Positions 62,060 to 64,000 of a DNA stretch of 64,000 bases are shown here, one piece after another. Below the pieces are notes generated by a model, which was not told the DNA's origin, made no database searches, and saw only the letters and a program-made list of their open reading frames with translations. Numbering within the stretch: the first letter of the stretch is position 1; the number at the start of each line of letters is the position of its first letter. Source of the DNA: JALHST01 sp038316335 (lineage in GTDB: Bacteria; Bacteroidota; Bacteroidia; Flavobacteriales; Flavobacteriaceae); NCBI GenBank assembly GCA_038316335.1, contig JBBQAM010000010.1:26076-90075 (forward strand). Reading direction: 5' to 3'. The position numbers and the translations under genes were made by a program.

Positions 62060-62974
62060 ATGAAGAATATACTGCTACCTACTGATTTTTCTGAGAATTC
62101 CTGGAACGCCATCCAATATGCCATTGCCCTGCTTAAAGAGAAAAGTTGCGTATTTTATGTACTACATACCTATACGCCTGCCATTGCCAATCACCGTTTT
62201 ATGGCCTCTGCACTGTACGGGGACAACGAGGAAGATACACTTCATATGGCTTCGCAAAGAGGTTTAAAAAAGGTGGTGCGGCGAATACATAAAACGTTTA
62301 ATAGGCCGAACCATCGATTTGAGACGATATCCTCATTCAGTTTGCTGACCGACGTAATTCAGGAGCTTATCGAAGAAAAGGACATCGATTTAATAGTCAC
62401 GGGAACAAAAGGTGCGAGTGGTCTTGACGCCGTTTTTATGGGGAGCAATACCGTGCGCATTATTAAGTCGGTAAAAAACTGTCCTGTCCTGGCGATTCCC
62501 CAGTATTTTAAATTTCAAGCACCTAATCAGATTGCCTTTACGACCAATTTCAAGCGTTTTTATACGCTTTATGAACTACAGCCATTGATCCAATTGGCAA
62601 CTATGTTCGAAGCGACTATACAAATCGTGTATGTACAACACGAACCCAAGGAACTCACTGAATTACAACAATTCAATTTAAATTTACTCAGAAAATATTT
62701 CGGGTCGTTGGTACATAATGTGCATACGGTCCCCGTAGCGAACACTGTGGCCAACTCCCTTGAAATATTTACGAACGGGTTGAACATCTACTTATTGGCC
62801 ATGCTTAATTACCAGCATAGTCAAATGGAAAGGATGACCCGTGAACCCGTAATCAAGCATATGGCATTTAATACCAGGATTCCGCTTTTAGTAATGCCAG
62901 AACTAAGTACGAACATTCAATTAAAAAAAAAGCTGAGAAACGAAATGTCGATTCTTAAATACGTCGTGAATTGA
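62060..62974 (+). CDS. Universal stress protein with a degenerate second domain
   Basis: 304 residues. First UspA domain complete: MKNILLPTDFSENSWNAIQYAIALLKEK, DLIVTGTKGASGLDAVFMGSNT (G-x2-G-x9-G-S). The second half (about 155-290) keeps the fold but no nucleotide motif, and ends in a basic tail (LKKKLRNEMSILKYVVN). Fourth tandem Usp in the window. Under an FNR-type promoter downstream of the FNR-like gene. Confidence 0.9.
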   Translation: MKNILLPTDFSENSWNAIQYAIALLKEKSCVFYVLHTYTPAIANHRFMASALYGDNEEDTLHMASQRGLKKVVRRIHKTFNRPNHRFETISSFSLLTDVIQELIEEKDIDLIVTGTKGASGLDAVFMGSNTVRIIKSVKNCPVLAIPQYFKFQAPNQIAFTTNFKRFYTLYELQPLIQLATMFEATIQIVYVQHEPKELTELQQFNLNLLRKYFGSLVHNVHTVPVANTVANSLEIFTNGLNIYLLAMLNYQHSQMERMTREPVIKHMAFNTRIPLLVMPELSTNIQLKKKLRNEMSILKYVVN

Positions 62975-63232
62975 AGTGACAATCCTTATAGAAATCGCCA
63001 TACTTTTTGCAGTTCAAGGGGTATTGTTCAAAATCGACTATAGCATTCACTCCTTTGCTCATCGTGCTTGTATGCGCCCAATAAATCTTTGATTTAATGA
63101 CAAGTTCTTTGGACTGTGATCGATACGCTTGCCAAAATAGTCATACTCGGCCACGCTTGTTTTTAATTATCCTTGTATATCTATATAGTTTCTACTGTTT
63201 CTCAGGCATCAAAAAATAATTATTATCGTATT
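62975..63232. other. Intergenic stretch, nothing recognised
   Basis: 258 bases between convergent genes, with no clear terminator and no palindromic box of the type found elsewhere. Confidence 0.4.
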
Positions 63233-64000
63233 TTATTTTTGAAGCCAAAATTTATCTTCTTCAGGAATGTTCTTTTCCTTTCCCAAGGCCAAAGGATTGA
63301 ATTCCGTCTTGGCAAAAAGGTACCAAATCGTTGAAGACAATGCCGGAGTGATATCTGCATGATCCCACAAAAGATCCGAACCATAACTGGTACCATGGTT
63401 GGACGAATAAGGCAATCCGATCGATTCGGATAAAGTGGTACTGTTAATGAATGTTTTTTCAAGCTCGGTCAACAATTTGTTGGCATCGTTTTTCATGCCT
63501 CCAGAATTAAATGCCACCGCCATTTGAGCGGTGCCTTCCAACCAAATAACATCCTTGTCCTCATCAAAACAATAGCCGGTAATTTCTTGACCTGTGATGG
63601 TAAATGATTGGGTGTTCAGGTACCGTTGTGAATCTTGAAGTGTATTTACCGGAAAATTTTCAAATATCATAAACCCCAGGGCATGAAGATCCAACGCATA
63701 GGTATATGAAGGGTTTTCGGGCCATGCTATCAAGGAACTACTTTCACTGGCCCATCGTTGGTTTTTTAAAAATTCGAGGATGTTTCTATGAAAATCATCA
63801 TACCCTGTTACAGCGTTAAATGCGGTGATAATTCCTTCGGTCACTTTAGGAATTTGCGACCCACCTTCATTAAATCCTCCTCGGAGCCCACCATCATCAT
63901 CCTGTAATGAGCGCAGCCATTTTGTTAATTCAGCGGCCATGACATGGTAATTATCGTTGCCAGTAGTATGATAATATTGGTTGATAGCAATGAGTAGCCA
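63233..64000 (-). CDS. Alpha/alpha-toroid protein (C-terminal part; N-terminus beyond the window)
   Basis: The reading frame does not start at ATG 63940; upstream codons (read on the - strand WLLIAINQYYHTTGNDNYHV before MAAEL) stay open to the window edge, so 255 codons plus the stop are visible and the start is outside. The sequence has toroid-type repeats: LQDDDGGLRGGFNEGG, ALDLHALGFMIF, WLEGTAQMAVAF, LLWDHADITPALSSTIWYLFA (similar to terpene cyclase/glucoamylase-like folds and to DUFs of sugar-processing enzymes). Catalytic residues cannot be located, so no function given. Confidence 0.7.
   Translation of the reverse strand, partial: WLLIAINQYYHTTGNDNYHVMAAELTKWLRSLQDDDGGLRGGFNEGGSQIPKVTEGIITAFNAVTGYDDFHRNILEFLKNQRWASESSSLIAWPENPSYTYALDLHALGFMIFENFPVNTLQDSQRYLNTQSFTITGQEITGYCFDEDKDVIWLEGTAQMAVAFNSGGMKNDANKLLTELEKTFINSTTLSESIGLPYSSNHGTSYGSDLLWDHADITPALSSTIWYLFAKTEFNPLALGKEKNIPEEDKFWLQK

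Overview
The window reads as chromosomal DNA of a marine-type flavobacterium (Bacteroidetes, family Flavobacteriaceae). The grounds are promoters of the Bacteroidetes type (TAnnTTTG around -7), almost no Shine-Dalgarno sequences, the gene families present (Bacteroidetes-style cbb3 oxidase cluster with a fused CcoNO, clade II nitrous oxide reductase, many lipoproteins, DUF1080 and Gfo/Idh/MocA sugar enzymes) and the codon style. No rRNA or tRNA gene is present, so the genus cannot be fixed. I see no phage, insertion sequence or CRISPR array.

The theme is life at low oxygen. From left to right: a P-type cation ATPase (cut by the left edge), Hsp20, patatin-like lipase, a multi-PAS histidine kinase with a receiver-CRP fusion regulator, a YtxH/holin/small-protein envelope stress operon, exonuclease III, an acetate kinase/phosphotransacetylase pair for ATP from acetyl-CoA, universal stress proteins, two related small helical proteins, a flavin-type FMN-binding protein, a CDP-alcohol phosphatidyltransferase, a kinase pair, a frameshifted AI-2E family transporter, a Mla-type lipid transport operon, an L,D-transpeptidase, and a stretch of sugar genes (27-36 kb) interrupted by hemN and another universal stress protein. 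Then come the nitrous oxide reductase operon (37.5-45 kb; cytochrome c, fasciclin lipoprotein, nosZ, membrane protein, nosL, cupin, nosD, nosF, nosY), an ABC-2 export operon ending in a LOG-family protein and a truncated globin (45-51.3 kb), and the complete cbb3 oxidase cluster with its assembly factors (ccoI, S, NO, Q, P, G, H and a SafE-like protein; 51.9-61.2 kb), an FNR-like regulator, one more universal stress protein and an alpha/alpha-toroid protein cut by the right edge.

The main discovery is regulatory. Sixteen intergenic 12-bp palindromes of the form TGAY-N4-RTCA were found by eye (one has a single mismatch). In nearly every case a Bacteroidetes -7 box (TAnnTTTG/A) begins exactly 35 nt after the first base of the palindrome, in one direction or in both. 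Twenty promoters fit this geometry (one is off by 1 nt, several have one mismatch in the -7 box). The palindrome centre then falls about 42 nt before the expected transcription start, the class II activator position of CRP/FNR proteins. Both CRP/FNR-family regulators encoded here (the FNR-like protein at 61283 and the receiver-CRP fusion at 5984) have the same predicted DNA-contact residues. The regulon covers the oxidase, its assembly genes, nosZ, hemN, most universal stress proteins, both regulators, and several unknown small proteins, which are thereby linked to the low-oxygen response. The promoter positions also correct several start codons (hemN, the small protein at 25904).
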